Numbered from the stretch's first letter, positions 24,573 to 34,300 are shown. The stretch: DNA of 64,000 nt from a virus (IMGVR_UViG_3300031576_000024:1-64000); one strand, 5' to 3'. Numbers and translations are program-made. Notes: generated by a model not told the origin, from the sequence alone.

Positions 24573-25260
24573 AGATAAGCTACTGAAGAAGTACGAAGCC
24601 TTAGACTACACTCACGACTCTGACATTGATCCTGAGCATTATCAGATATACCTCTTCGGCAGGGAAGATGCAAAGGAGGACATGGAGTTCGGTGAGCCGG
24701 GCGTTGAGTACAAGATGGCTAATAGGTTCATTAAGAACCTGCACTATCTGTCAGGCAGAGATCAGAAAAGACCCATTCTTATTCACATGAAGACATGTGG
24801 CGGGCATGTTGAAGAGGGTATGGCTATCTACGATACATTGCTCTCTATTCCTAATCCTACTACTATCATAAACTACACGCACGCACGCAGCATGTCAAGT
24901 ATAATCTTCCAGGCTGCTAATAAGCGCATAATGATGCCTAACAGTTACTTCATGTTCCATGAGGGAGAACAGGCTGTATCGGGTACATTCAAACAGGTAA
25001 ACAGTATCATAGACTTCGGTAAACAGTTCAGCGATACCATGACAACCATATACGCTGAGCGAATGAAGCATACTCCCAAGGGTGCCCACAGGACTTGGAC
25101 TATGGCTAGGATAAAAGACTGGCTCGTGCATGAAATGGACCGTAAAGAAGATGTACACCTTACCGCTATTGAGACTGTAAACATAGGACTGGCTGACGAA
25201 ATATTCGTAGACTACGAAAGTGTATTTGCTTACACTAAGCAGCAGTTGAGTATAAAGTAA
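24562..25260 (+). CDS. ClpP-like serine protease
   Basis: 232 residues with a ClpP/SppA crotonase-like fold: ILIHMKTCGGHVEEGMAIYD (oxyanion glycine pair), ARSMSSIIFQAANKR with the nucleophile serine near 112, and FMFHEG with histidine near 132. Phage ClpP-like proteins can act as capsid maturation or independent proteases. Here the gene is far from the capsid genes and flanked by nucleases, so a role in host or regulatory protein turnover is as likely. It is longer at both ends than bacterial ClpP. Confidence 0.8.
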   Translation: MAAEDKLLKKYEALDYTHDSDIDPEHYQIYLFGREDAKEDMEFGEPGVEYKMANRFIKNLHYLSGRDQKRPILIHMKTCGGHVEEGMAIYDTLLSIPNPTTIINYTHARSMSSIIFQAANKRIMMPNSYFMFHEGEQAVSGTFKQVNSIIDFGKQFSDTMTTIYAERMKHTPKGAHRTWTMARIKDWLVHEMDRKEDVHLTAIETVNIGLADEIFVDYESVFAYTKQQLSIK

Positions 25261-25421
25261 TGAAGTGTGTAACCAAAAATTGTAATCGTAAGACAATAAG
25301 TCTTAGAGAAGCCCATGTTATTGAAGCCATGCACTTAAAGGGTACAGTCGAATATAGTACACAGATGATATATGTTTGTAAAAAACACTACACTGAGTAC
25401 ATAAAGATGATGGGATATTAA
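25260..25421 (+). CDS. Tiny zinc-binding-type protein
   Basis: 53 residues: MKCVTKNCNRK, then YVCKKHYTEY. The Cys/His spacing resembles that of the product at 24411. Its ATG overlaps the ClpP stop (TAATG) and its TAA directly abuts the next ATG. AT-rich, function unknown. Confidence 0.55.
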   Translation: MKCVTKNCNRKTISLREAHVIEAMHLKGTVEYSTQMIYVCKKHYTEYIKMMGY

Positions 25422-25955
25422 ATGACCGCTAAGCGTACTAGAAAAGCTGGTAAGAGAAAGTGCAGAAGATGTAAAGTAGTCTTTGATACGCCGGATAAGT
25501 ACGTGCAAATTTGTCCTAGATGTATGAATCATTGTGTAAGATGTGACAAAGAGTTAACTAAAGAGAATACAACTATAGGTAAAGGTAATCATAAGACTTC
25601 ATGTAAATTTTGTCACGCCGAATTACAAAATACCGATAAACGGAAGGATGCACGTTTAGTAAAGACATATGGTATTACTTTAAATGAATATGAGAAAATT
25701 CTTCAATTACAAAGTGGAGCGTGTTACATCTGTGGAAAATCACCGTCAGAAACCGCCTACGCTCTATCTGTAGATCACAAACATGTAAAGAAAGATAAAC
25801 AACAAAATCCACGGGAGACTAGAACGCGAGTTAGGGGACTACTGTGCTGGGTCTGTAATAAAGCGATTGCTAAGTTCAGAGACGACCCTGCTAGATTGAG
25901 AAAGGCTGCCGAATATTTAGAACGATGGCCTGCTCAAGAAATCCTGAAAGGATAA
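25422..25955 (+). CDS. Recombination endonuclease VII-type HNH nuclease
   Basis: 177 residues: an N-terminal zinc site (CRRCKVVF...CPRC) and the T4 endonuclease VII core GACYICGK, LSVDHKH, RGLLCWVCN, ending with an AAEYLERWP helix. The family cleaves branched DNA, and free-standing copies also act like homing endonucleases. A second member is at 44273. AT-rich. Position between unrelated genes favours a mobile origin. Confidence 0.8.
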   Translation: MTAKRTRKAGKRKCRRCKVVFDTPDKYVQICPRCMNHCVRCDKELTKENTTIGKGNHKTSCKFCHAELQNTDKRKDARLVKTYGITLNEYEKILQLQSGACYICGKSPSETAYALSVDHKHVKKDKQQNPRETRTRVRGLLCWVCNKAIAKFRDDPARLRKAAEYLERWPAQEILKG

Positions 25956-25959
25956 TACA

Positions 25960-26718
25960 ATGAGTGCTATGCGTATACTTCACCTAGATATTGAGACGAC
26001 ACCAAACAAAGTCTACGCCTGGGGTCTTTTCCAACAAGACATTTATATAGATCAGATCGTAGAAGCCGGTAAAACACTATGTTGGGCGGCGAAGTGGCAC
26101 GGTACCAAAGGTATGATGTTCAATTCCTTACACAAGGAAAAGACAAAGGGTGCTATGATTAAAGAGATCCATGCTCTGCTGGAAGAGGCAGACGCCGTTG
26201 TTCATTATAACGGCAAGAAGTTTGACATCCCGGTGCTCAACAAGGAGTTCATTCTAGCTAATATAACTCCTCCTTCTGGCTTCAAAGAGATTGACCTTCT
26301 GCACGTAGCCAAGCAACGCTTCCGCTTCACTAGCAATAAGCTAGACTATGTAGCTCAGACGCTAGGCATTGGTTCCAAGTTGCACCATAAGGGTATGGAG
26401 CTTTGGAAGGGTTGTATGGAGAACGACGCTAAGTCGTGGCAGACAATGGAAAAGTACAATAAGCAAGATGTTAACCTACTGGAGAAGCTGTACGTAAAGG
26501 TATTACCGTGGATTAAACAGCATCCTAACCACGGTCTATATGTAGACGAGAATCGTCCGGTTTGTAAGAACTGCGGTAGCCCTAAGGTTACTAAGAAGGG
26601 GGTTGAGTTTACCCAGGTTGGTAAGTACCAGAGATATCGGTGCAGCAGTTGTGGTACGCCTTTGCGCGGTTCAATCTTGCTTAACCCGATTGAAGAACGC
26701 AGACGATTGCTGAAGTAA
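25960..26718 (+). CDS. RNase H-fold 3'-5' exonuclease with C-terminal zinc ribbon
   Basis: 252 residues. LHLDIETTP gives the Asp-x-Glu motif, AVVHYNGKKFDIPVL the second, and YNKQDVNLLEKLY the third, as in YprB-type DEDD exonucleases. Residues about 190-225 form a zinc ribbon (CKNCGS...CSSCGT). It probably trims DNA or RNA ends. Follows the endonuclease VII gene after 4 bases and precedes the deoxyribosyltransferase-like gene with a strong SD between them. Confidence 0.8.
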   Translation: MSAMRILHLDIETTPNKVYAWGLFQQDIYIDQIVEAGKTLCWAAKWHGTKGMMFNSLHKEKTKGAMIKEIHALLEEADAVVHYNGKKFDIPVLNKEFILANITPPSGFKEIDLLHVAKQRFRFTSNKLDYVAQTLGIGSKLHHKGMELWKGCMENDAKSWQTMEKYNKQDVNLLEKLYVKVLPWIKQHPNHGLYVDENRPVCKNCGSPKVTKKGVEFTQVGKYQRYRCSSCGTPLRGSILLNPIEERRRLLK

Positions 26719-26727
26719 GGAGGCCAT

Positions 26728-27171
26728 ATGGCTAAACGAGCGATATACTTGGCAGGAGCAATGGGTGGTCTATCTGTAGCTGACGCTAACAGTTGGCGGC
26801 AAGAATGCGAGATCGAGCTTAAGGGATGCTACGCTGTACTGAATCCTATCTCAGTACAGTTTGAGAAAGACCCGAAGTTCATATTCTCCAGCATAGAGCC
26901 TAACCTAACGGCACAGCAGGTGACAGTAAAGGATCGGTTCTACATTGACCAGTCTGATTTCATTCTAGCTAATCTGTCCGACCCGAAGGCGGTGTCTATT
27001 GGCACAATTTGGGAAATGGGCTATGCTTATGGGAAGGGCAAGAACATCGTGACCGTGTGTCCGACTGGCACGAAGTTTTACGACGGCCATCCGTTCGTGA
27101 TGTGCTTCTCACACGTAGTCTTTCAAACCCTAGCGGAAGCTATTGACTTCCTTAATGACATAGCCGTGTAA
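26728..27171 (+). CDS. Nucleoside 2-deoxyribosyltransferase-like protein
   Basis: 147 residues: YLAGAMGG at the N-terminus, SDFILANLSDP in the middle, and SIGTIWEMGYAYGKGK with the catalytic-type glutamate near the end. These are the motifs of the nucleoside 2-deoxyribosyltransferase / DNPH1 fold. It would exchange or remove the base on deoxynucleosides or hydrolyse deoxynucleoside monophosphates. Strong SD (GGAGG) before the start. It lies in a nucleotide-metabolism block with RNR, MazG and ThyX. Confidence 0.8.
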   Translation: MAKRAIYLAGAMGGLSVADANSWRQECEIELKGCYAVLNPISVQFEKDPKFIFSSIEPNLTAQQVTVKDRFYIDQSDFILANLSDPKAVSIGTIWEMGYAYGKGKNIVTVCPTGTKFYDGHPFVMCFSHVVFQTLAEAIDFLNDIAV

Positions 27172-27173
27172 TC

Positions 27174-27434
27174 GTGTGGGAATTTTCGGCTGAAGAAATC
27201 CAGGCGTGGGTAGCTGCTAGTAATGTTGTTACCGCGCCTGTTCTCATTAAGGGTATAACATACCGCTGTGATAGCTGTAAGCGGTTCATGTCGGCCCTTG
27301 AAATGAGAGTAGAGTACAGCACGTTCTACTCCCATTTGACAAAAGAGTGTCTGACTAAGTTCGCTAACAAACACATGAAGAACTTAGACTTATCTAAAGC
27401 ACCGCAACAAATTCAAGTAACAGGAGACGTTTAA
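27174..27434 (+). CDS. Small zinc-finger-type protein
   Basis: 86 residues with YRCDSCKRF, then a histidine and TKEC about 20 residues later, suggesting a C2HC-type zinc site. Start GTG 27174. It overlaps the reductase start by one base. Function unknown. Confidence 0.55.
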   Translation: MWEFSAEEIQAWVAASNVVTAPVLIKGITYRCDSCKRFMSALEMRVEYSTFYSHLTKECLTKFANKHMKNLDLSKAPQQIQVTGDV

Positions 27435-29029
27435 TGTCTAAATTAGGTCGATTCGCGGAAACTATTTTTGTTCGTACATACGCCGCAACGCATGACGAAA
27501 CTTGGGATGGTTGCGCAAGACGGGTAGCTGATTACGTAGCAGGCGACGATTACAAACATTTGGCAGATGACTTTTACAAGGCTATCTCTGAGCGTAAGTT
27601 CATGCCTGGAGGGCGATATCTAGCCCAAGCTGGTAAGGATATCCCCCAGCTAACCAATTGTTTCCTTTTGAGCGCAGAGGATTCCAGAGAAGGGTGGGCT
27701 CAACTGCTTAGGAAGCACATGATGGCATTATCTACCGGAGGCGGGGTCGGCACATGGTACGGAGACGTAAGACCGTCTGGACAGCCGATTAAGCGGTTTG
27801 GCGGGGTATCCAGTGGCCCTCTCGCCCTCATGTTCATGGTAAACGAGGTTGCACGTCACGTACTCTCGGGCGGGAAGCGTCGTAGCGCCTTATGGGCTGG
27901 ACTACCTTGGAACCACGGCGATATCGAAAAGTTCATTGTATCTAAGAACTGGTCTACAGCTATTCGGTCAATGAAGGAAAGTGACTTTAACTTCCCGGCT
28001 ACGTTGGACATGACAAACATCAGCGTGGCTCTAAATGATGAATTCTTCCAGAAGGTGAACAAAGATGATAAGGTATGGGACATCTACTATCGGGTCTGCA
28101 AAAACATGTGCAAAACAGGAGAACCGGGCTTTAGCATTGACACAGGAGTTAACGCTAAAGATGTTCTTCGGAATCCTTGTACGGAAGTTGTGTCGGCTAC
28201 TGATTCTGACTGCTGTAATCTTGGTTCTATCAATCTAGCGAGGGTCAATGATATTGACGAACTAAAGAAGCTTACAAGACTTGCTGTAAAGTTTCTGTAC
28301 CTGGGGACATTTCGTAGCTGGATGCCGGACGAATCGTTTGCTAAGATCCGCGAGAGGGATCGCCGGATCGGCCTGGGTATCATGGGTCTGCACGAGTGGT
28401 GCATAAGACATGGAGAAAGATATGAGCCTAACGGCGAACTCGGCAAGTGGCTTGCTGCTTGGGCGAATATTAGCGACGATGAGGCCGTTAAATTCAGTAA
28501 GGGAAAGGGAGCAAAGCCCGTTGCAGTTAGAGCAATCGCCCCAACGGGCACTATCGGAATTATAGCAGAAACAACGACAGGAATAGAACCTGTATTTTGC
28601 GTAGCCTATAAGAGACGCTGGCTTGGCACTGACGGACAGTGGGCCTCAGAATACGTTGTAGATCCTACAGTGAAGCGCCTACTAGATGAGGGTATCATTC
28701 AAGATCCCAATGACATTGAGGATTCAATCAAGCTAGCTCGGCATGTTGAACGTCGCATTCGGATGCAAGCCTTCGTTCAATCCTTCGTGGATCAGGGTAT
28801 CTCCAGTACGATTAACCTTCCTGAATACGGAGAGGCTGGTAATAACAATGTCAAGCAATTTGCTGAAACCCTTTTGGAATATTTGCCGAAGCTTAGAGGA
28901 ATCACTGTTTATCCTGATGGTGCCCGCCCTGGTCAACCTATTACTAGCGTAAAGTGGGAGACAGCTATTAAGCACGCTAAAGTCGAAGAACCAGAAGACA
29001 AGTGCTCCCAAGGCGCGTGCGGCATCTGA
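27434..29029 (+). CDS. nrdJ: Adenosylcobalamin-dependent (class II) ribonucleotide reductase
   Basis: 531 residues. It has LTNCFLLS near residue 75, STGGGVG, the NPCTEV segment, DCCNLGSINLAR, and a C-terminal redox pair CSQGAC. The single-polypeptide form with no separate NrdB radical subunit nearby fits the B12-dependent class. It converts ribonucleotides to deoxyribonucleotides for phage replication. Located directly upstream of the MazG, ThyX and dNTP-hydrolase genes. Confidence 0.85.
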   Translation: MSKLGRFAETIFVRTYAATHDETWDGCARRVADYVAGDDYKHLADDFYKAISERKFMPGGRYLAQAGKDIPQLTNCFLLSAEDSREGWAQLLRKHMMALSTGGGVGTWYGDVRPSGQPIKRFGGVSSGPLALMFMVNEVARHVLSGGKRRSALWAGLPWNHGDIEKFIVSKNWSTAIRSMKESDFNFPATLDMTNISVALNDEFFQKVNKDDKVWDIYYRVCKNMCKTGEPGFSIDTGVNAKDVLRNPCTEVVSATDSDCCNLGSINLARVNDIDELKKLTRLAVKFLYLGTFRSWMPDESFAKIRERDRRIGLGIMGLHEWCIRHGERYEPNGELGKWLAAWANISDDEAVKFSKGKGAKPVAVRAIAPTGTIGIIAETTTGIEPVFCVAYKRRWLGTDGQWASEYVVDPTVKRLLDEGIIQDPNDIEDSIKLARHVERRIRMQAFVQSFVDQGISSTINLPEYGEAGNNNVKQFAETLLEYLPKLRGITVYPDGARPGQPITSVKWETAIKHAKVEEPEDKCSQGACGI

Positions 29030-29109
29030 GATAAACGTCTGCATAGAACATGAGTGGCATAGTTATATGGGTGAACGTTGGTGTAGTAAGTGTAACAAAG
29101 GATGATAAC

Positions 29110-29355
29110 ATGAATAGAATCAAAAGATGGCTTCAATTGTACAGGCTGTATCGCTTAACTCGTATGCACACTTTAGACTTGTACGAGGAAAAGCTACGGA
29201 TAGAAGATAGACTGCTTGAGGTACAAATCATTATTCAAGGAAGATCGACTATCTATGATGCCCCGATCGAAGTTAAAGAAGCAGCACTGTGGCGTGACCA
29301 CGATAACCACGATCTACCTCCGGTAGATTCATTTCAGACAGTGGGAAAGATATGA
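29110..29355 (+). CDS. Hypothetical helical protein
   Basis: 81 residues; the N-terminal part is basic and helical (MNRIKRWLQLYRLYRL). AAAGGATG precedes the ATG at 29110, so this start is preferred to 29050. The stretch 29030-29109 before it holds a frame encoding a zinc-ribbon-like fragment without a clear start. It overlaps the MazG gene by ATGA. Confidence 0.55.
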   Translation: MNRIKRWLQLYRLYRLTRMHTLDLYEEKLRIEDRLLEVQIIIQGRSTIYDAPIEVKEAALWRDHDNHDLPPVDSFQTVGKI

Positions 29356-29738
29356 AGAAAGAACATGACGGAATGTACTCAACCCTAGCACCTGTTGAAT
29401 CTAAAAAGCGTGAACCTAGTTTGCTAGATACGTGGTTGGCTAATACCGATAAAACCGCAGTTTATCCTGATTCCTTTAACAAGGAACTCACTGGTGCTGT
29501 ATATCTCACCCTGGGGTTGAATGGAGAGGCCGGCGAGGTAGCCGATGAAATAAAGAAGATCATACGCAATGATAATGGTATTATTACACCCGAGAGGAAG
29601 AAGAAGCTGTACCTTGAGATGGGCGACGTGATGTGGTACTGGCTCCGGCTGACCAAAGAGCTTGATCTAGATATCGAAGATATCATGGCAGAGAACCTGA
29701 AGAAACTGAGTCAGAGGTATGAACATGAAGTCAAGTAA
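29352..29738 (+). CDS. MazG-like nucleotide pyrophosphohydrolase
   Basis: 128 residues: LGLNGEAGEVADEIKKI (E-x-x-E-x) and YLEMGDVMWYW (E-x-x-D) are the two metal-binding helices of the MazG / all-alpha NTP pyrophosphatase family. It would hydrolyse (d)NTPs to monophosphates, affecting nucleotide pools or (p)ppGpp-type signalling. It sits between RNR and ThyX. Confidence 0.82.
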   Translation: MKKEHDGMYSTLAPVESKKREPSLLDTWLANTDKTAVYPDSFNKELTGAVYLTLGLNGEAGEVADEIKKIIRNDNGIITPERKKKLYLEMGDVMWYWLRLTKELDLDIEDIMAENLKKLSQRYEHEVK

Positions 29739-29958
29739 TTTATTCTGGGGTATTTTTAATCTGTTTCTAGGTGCGCTTATAGCTTCAACTATATTATGGC
29801 ACAGCGGCTACTGGCACAGGAAAGTAGTGGAGAATTGGAAGGAACAAGGATATGAGTGCTTTAGAGTCTACAAAGAACATGAAGAGGAACAAGGATATGA
29901 GTGCTTTAGAGTCTACAAAGAACGTGAAGCTGGTATCCGTTACGAAATCGCATGTTGA
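29725..29958 (+). CDS. Small membrane protein with internal 15-residue duplication
   Basis: About 77 residues with one transmembrane helix (LFWGIFNLFLGALIASTILW). The C-terminal cytoplasmic part contains two copies of EQGYECFRVYKE. ATG 29725 is better spaced from AGAGG than ATG 29719. The duplication carries the thyX start in another frame. Function unknown. Confidence 0.55.
   Translation: MKSSNLFWGIFNLFLGALIASTILWHSGYWHRKVVENWKEQGYECFRVYKEHEEEQGYECFRVYKEREAGIRYEIAC
29840..29929 (+). repeat. 45-bp tandem duplication containing the thyX start site
   Basis: Two copies of a 45-base unit (29840-29884 and 29885-29929) differ at a few bases near their ends. Each copy includes AAGGAT followed by ATG, so both the SD and start codon of thyX are duplicated. 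In the overlapping membrane-protein frame it duplicates 15 residues. Confidence 0.9.
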
Positions 29959-30574
29959 TGGTATCCCGACAGCGGAAGGTCTGATTTGCTATGTTGCTCG
30001 TGTTAGCAACCCTGCTAACCAGATGAACGAGCAATCGGCTCCTAAGCTTCTAAAGTATCTTATAAAGAACAAACACTGGAGTCCGTTCGAGTTAGTCCAT
30101 ATGACGGTAGAGATCAAGACGAGTAGAGCTATCGCTCAGCAGATCCTTCGGCATCGTAGTTTTAGCTTCCAAGAGTTTAGCCAGCGGTACTCTACAGCTA
30201 CGTCAATGGTATACTACAGAGCTAGACGGCAGGATGTTAAGAACCGTCAGAACAGTATTGATGATCTATCTGTTGAAGTGAAAGAACAGTTTGAGGAACT
30301 TCAACTTGACGTTAACCAGCTTTGTGCAAACCATTACTCAAGAGCTTTAGAGTTGGGCATTGCCAAAGAACAGGCTCGGTTTCTCCTCCCTTTAAGTACA
30401 GCAACCACACTTTATATGTCCGGGTCCATGCGATCTTGGATTCATTATATGCAACTGCGTATGGACCCTTCAACGCAGTTAGAGCACAGAGAAATTGCAA
30501 ACGAAATATACAGCATCTTTGCTCATAACTTTCCTAACATAGCGGCGGCACTACATGACAACCAAAGAGACTAA
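29852..30574 (+). CDS. thyX: Flavin-dependent thymidylate synthase ThyX
   Basis: 240 residues from ATG 29852 or 225 from ATG 29897. The ThyX signature RHRSFSFQEFSQRYS is present. It makes dTMP from dUMP with FAD, NADPH and methylene-tetrahydrofolate. The conserved part begins at VKLVSVTKS, just after the second start, so the first 15 residues (MSALESTKN...) come from the tandem duplication. Each start has AAGGAT upstream; two protein forms may be made. Confidence 0.92.
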   Translation: MSALESTKNMKRNKDMSALESTKNVKLVSVTKSHVDGIPTAEGLICYVARVSNPANQMNEQSAPKLLKYLIKNKHWSPFELVHMTVEIKTSRAIAQQILRHRSFSFQEFSQRYSTATSMVYYRARRQDVKNRQNSIDDLSVEVKEQFEELQLDVNQLCANHYSRALELGIAKEQARFLLPLSTATTLYMSGSMRSWIHYMQLRMDPSTQLEHREIANEIYSIFAHNFPNIAAALHDNQRD

Positions 30575-30983
30575 CCCTAAAGATGCTGTAGGAACAGGTA
30601 AATATCCGTCTTCTACTGTTCCTGCTCCTGTTATTGGTGAAGTAGGCTTAGCCATGTTGGAAGGGGCACGTAAATATGGTCGTCATAATTACCGGGTAGC
30701 AGGGGTGCGAGCTAGCGTGTACTACGATGCCTGTAAAAGACACCTTGATGACTTTTGGGAAGGCGTTGACATTGATAAAGACTCCGGCCTACCGCATGTT
30801 GTTAAAGCTATAGCTTGTTTAGTTGTATTGCGTGATTCACAGATGCAAGGCAATTGGGTTGACGACAGACCGCCGCCAAGTCCTAAAGACTGGCAAGATG
30901 TGCTTAATAAAAAAGCTAAAGAAATAATTGCAAAGTACCCTAACTCTAAAGATGCATACTTGGCATCGGATACAAAACTATGA
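30555..30983 (+). CDS. dATP/dGTP diphosphohydrolase-like protein (DUF5664 type)
   Basis: 142 residues: NPKDAVGTGKYPSSTVP, MLEGARKYGRHNYRVAGV, YYDACKRHLDDFWEG.D.D.DSGLPHV..A and DDRP at the end. This is the pattern of the phage dGTP/dATP diphosphohydrolase N-terminal family related to MazZ. It would convert dATP/dGTP to monophosphates. The nearby nucleotide genes support a pool-shaping role. It overlaps thyX by 20 bases. Confidence 0.78.
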   Translation: MTTKETNPKDAVGTGKYPSSTVPAPVIGEVGLAMLEGARKYGRHNYRVAGVRASVYYDACKRHLDDFWEGVDIDKDSGLPHVVKAIACLVVLRDSQMQGNWVDDRPPPSPKDWQDVLNKKAKEIIAKYPNSKDAYLASDTKL

Positions 30984-31369
30984 AGAAGCAGAAATACTTT
31001 GATGGATTCGGCAACCTAGAGGATGTTATTAGAGACTTTGAGATCGACACCGATCTTAATGACCGTAACATTCTATTTGCTTCTTATGCTACAGAGGCTT
31101 ATGAAGGAAGTGCGTTCGTCCTATTTAAGAGAGACAAGAAGCTCTATGAAGTCAATGGTTCACACTGCTCGTGCTACGGCCTAGAGGGTCAGTGGGAGCC
31201 GGAAGAGACTTCATGGGATGCGCTGGCAATGCGAATAAAGGTTGATGCTACCTTAAAGGGTAGTAACATGAATAAAATAAGAGTAAATATTTATGGTGTT
31301 GCTCCTGAAGGCGTACCGTATCTAGTTGAGCTAATCAAGAAGAACGTGAAGGTAAAAGATGCCGTTTGA
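30980..31369 (+). CDS. Conserved phage protein of unknown function
   Basis: 129 residues with ILFASYATEAYEGSAFVLF and LYEVNGSHCSCYGLEGQWEP, a pattern I recognise from many phage hypothetical proteins. No activity is known to me. It overlaps the large glycosyltransferase gene by 11 bases. Confidence 0.65.
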   Translation: MKKQKYFDGFGNLEDVIRDFEIDTDLNDRNILFASYATEAYEGSAFVLFKRDKKLYEVNGSHCSCYGLEGQWEPEETSWDALAMRIKVDATLKGSNMNKIRVNIYGVAPEGVPYLVELIKKNVKVKDAV

Positions 31370-34300
31370 TAGAACGGGTAAATGGACGGAGCCTGGATCG
31401 GAAACCGAATCCGAGTTCGTAAATGCTATTACGGCTCAGTCAAGTGACGGGCAGGAAGTTGCACTTACTCCCGACGTGGTGGCTAAGATCGAGGCTGCCA
31501 TCCGTTCCAACGTTGGTGACAACAAAAACGTTGGCCGGCTCAACACACTTTCCTACTCCACCTTAGCTAGTGTAGTTAATAGTCCTGGGCATGTAAGCGT
31601 TGTCATCCCTATCTACGGCGCTCTCAATCTAGTTAAGAAGGCCATTGAGTCTGTATTCAAACATACCTATTGGCCCTTTGAGCTTATCCTAGTTGACGAC
31701 TGTTCTCCTGATCCTGCTGTCCGTGACTACCTTAAGACGCTGGAAGGTCAGAACAAGTCTGACAAGTGCATAGGATTGAAGGTTATCTGCAACAAGAAGA
31801 ACAAGGGCTTCGCTGCCACCTGTAACATCGGCATGAACGTCGGCACGGGTAAGTATTTCTGCGTTCTCAATTCGGACGTTCTAGTTACTCCCTACTGGTT
31901 AACCAAAATGGTTACTGCCGTAGAGGCTGATAAGTCACATGTCATTGTTAATCCGGTAACCAATAATACGGCCCTGATTAACGTGCAGATGGAACCTGGT
32001 AGATCGTATCTGGATATGAACCGTGCGCTCGAACGTAAATCACCTAAGAACTATCCTGAGATTATGCCTACCGGCTTCTGCTTGTTCTTCAAGCGTAGTC
32101 TCTTAGAAAGGATAGGAGGGTTCGATGAAGCCTACGTTTCCTACGGGGAGGATACGCACTTCTGGTTCCAATCTCTTAAGCTCACCTCTGATAGCGGTGA
32201 GTACCTTGGCAACAAAGCTGTCATGGCTGACGATTGTTACATCTTCCATGAACGTAGCAGCAGCTTCAATCAAGTAAGTTCAGATGAACATATGGGCCTT
32301 CGGCGTTCTGGCTCGGAGCGTTTCCACAAGCTAAATCCTTCTTATGCAGACTGGAAGAATGGCTACAATGTTAACAAGGTCATGTCAGAGATCCGCTCCA
32401 AGACACCCGACTCACTGTTTGACCACGATTACAAGTACAATTGCGTTTGGGTTGTAAAATCAGCCGACTTCTGCGGTGGTATGAAGTACATAGCAGACAT
32501 TGTAAATGAGCTAATTGAGCAGAATGTCAACGCTAAGGTTTGTGTTATCAAGAACACTCCTGACGCTCCTGAGAATGTCCTCAATGATCTACATACTGCG
32601 CCTATCTTCTTTAAGGATGCAGAAGACTTTGTAACTAACTTCTCCACGCGCTGCTTTACCAACGGTGTCGTAATTGCCGCTGTATCTGAACTTGTGTCGC
32701 CCGTAGGCATCCTTTGTCAGCGCATACAAAGTCTTACTCCTATTCATCACATTCAGTCATACGATCCTGAGCTTACTGCCATTCCTGAGTTAGCCGCAGA
32801 GCAAGCTCAAGCATATGGAAAGCTACGTTATTCCATATCGTCAAGTAACTGGATCACTGAACATCTACAGAAGGAAGGCGTTAAAAACATCATCTTCACT
32901 ACTCAACCGGGCGTTGATACGGACCTATTCCATCATGGCGACCGAAGCCGTGGCGACGATAGGTTTACCGTGATGATAGCTTTGAACGCTCAATATCCTT
33001 TCAAGGGTGCTGAGCGCGGCATTGAGGTTGCCAAAGAGATTATCAAGCGGGACAAAAATATCCGCGTCCTAGGATTGGGTATGGACTTCATTCCCGATTG
33101 TCCGGCCATTGTAGGACTCGGTAAATTGTCACAAGGACGCTTGGCGCACCTCCTACGCACTGAGGTAGATGTGTTTATAGATCCAAGCTACATTCACAGT
33201 TACGGCATGCCTAGTTTGGAAGCTCTTGCTTGTGGCGTTGAAGTTGTCTGCTGGAATAACCGAGGCATTGGTGAGTACGCGAGCAATAAGTTTAACGGCG
33301 TTCATATCTTCATGCAGAACGTGATACCCGAAGAACTAGCCGATAGGTGTCTAAAGATTAAGGAGAATAAGTCCGCAGTCACTCTAGTTCCCTTATCAAG
33401 AGAAGACAGTGTTAATAGCTTCACTAATCACTTTGAAATAAACTTAGGTCTGGTACCATTCAAGAAACGGATTACTGTAGTCACCCCTCACGCACGCAAA
33501 CACGGTGGCCCGACTACGATCATTAATTTCGCTAACGTCTTGGGTTACTTGGGACACGATGCGCGCCTAGTATCAATCTATGACGATTTCAACAATGAAG
33601 TAATAAGCTTCAAGCAAGTTCCGCTATTCATAGGCGTTGATTACATTAAAGAGTCTGACATGGTTGTTATCAACTCTGATAATCCGTTCATTGAGCAGAT
33701 TGTCAATCAGCCTTCACTTAAACATGCCAAGAAGGTACTTCTAAAGCTCAGCCACAATCCTCGCTTTAAGGCCATAGAAGAAGCTAGCTTGCGCATGCCC
33801 ATATGGGATAAGATACTTTGTTCCACAGAGCATCTACGTGAGAAGTGTATCAATCCTATGCCTGATTGGCGTCACATTGCGTGGAGCCCCGATAAGGTTC
33901 AAACTATCGGCTGGTATCATTACACGTTCCCTGTGTTCAACGCTCCCCCGGAGACGAGACAGTACGGGGTCATTGACAAGCAGATGCGTATTGGGTATCT
34001 TATGCACGACCATCCCACAAAGGGGACGACGTTCGCCAATGCCATCGTCAAGGCTCTTAAGAACAAGTATGGCGCTAACGTAGACATCGTGACCGTTGGT
34101 GAGGTAGCGCTTAAGTATAAGCCGCCGTGGATGACTTACGTGTTCAAACCTAACCGCCCTGAAATGGCACAGGTAATGAAGCAGTGCGATATCTGGTTGG
34201 GAAGCTCCTTCAACGAAGGACTAGGACGTATGACACTGGAAGCTATGGCAGCGGGTTGCGCTATCGTAACTACCGACACTGGTGCAGAATTCCTTAAAGA

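Noticed and set aside
29031-29105. Frame encoding a zinc-ribbon-like fragment (CIEHEW then WCSKC) after the reductase gene
   Set aside because: No usable start codon with an SD; the only ATG leaves 12 residues. It may be a remnant of a small zinc protein.
30555-30983. Evidence for a 2-aminoadenine (Z) genome from the MazZ-related gene
   Set aside because: No PurZ-like gene or dedicated Z polymerase is seen in the window, and this family also occurs in ordinary phages.
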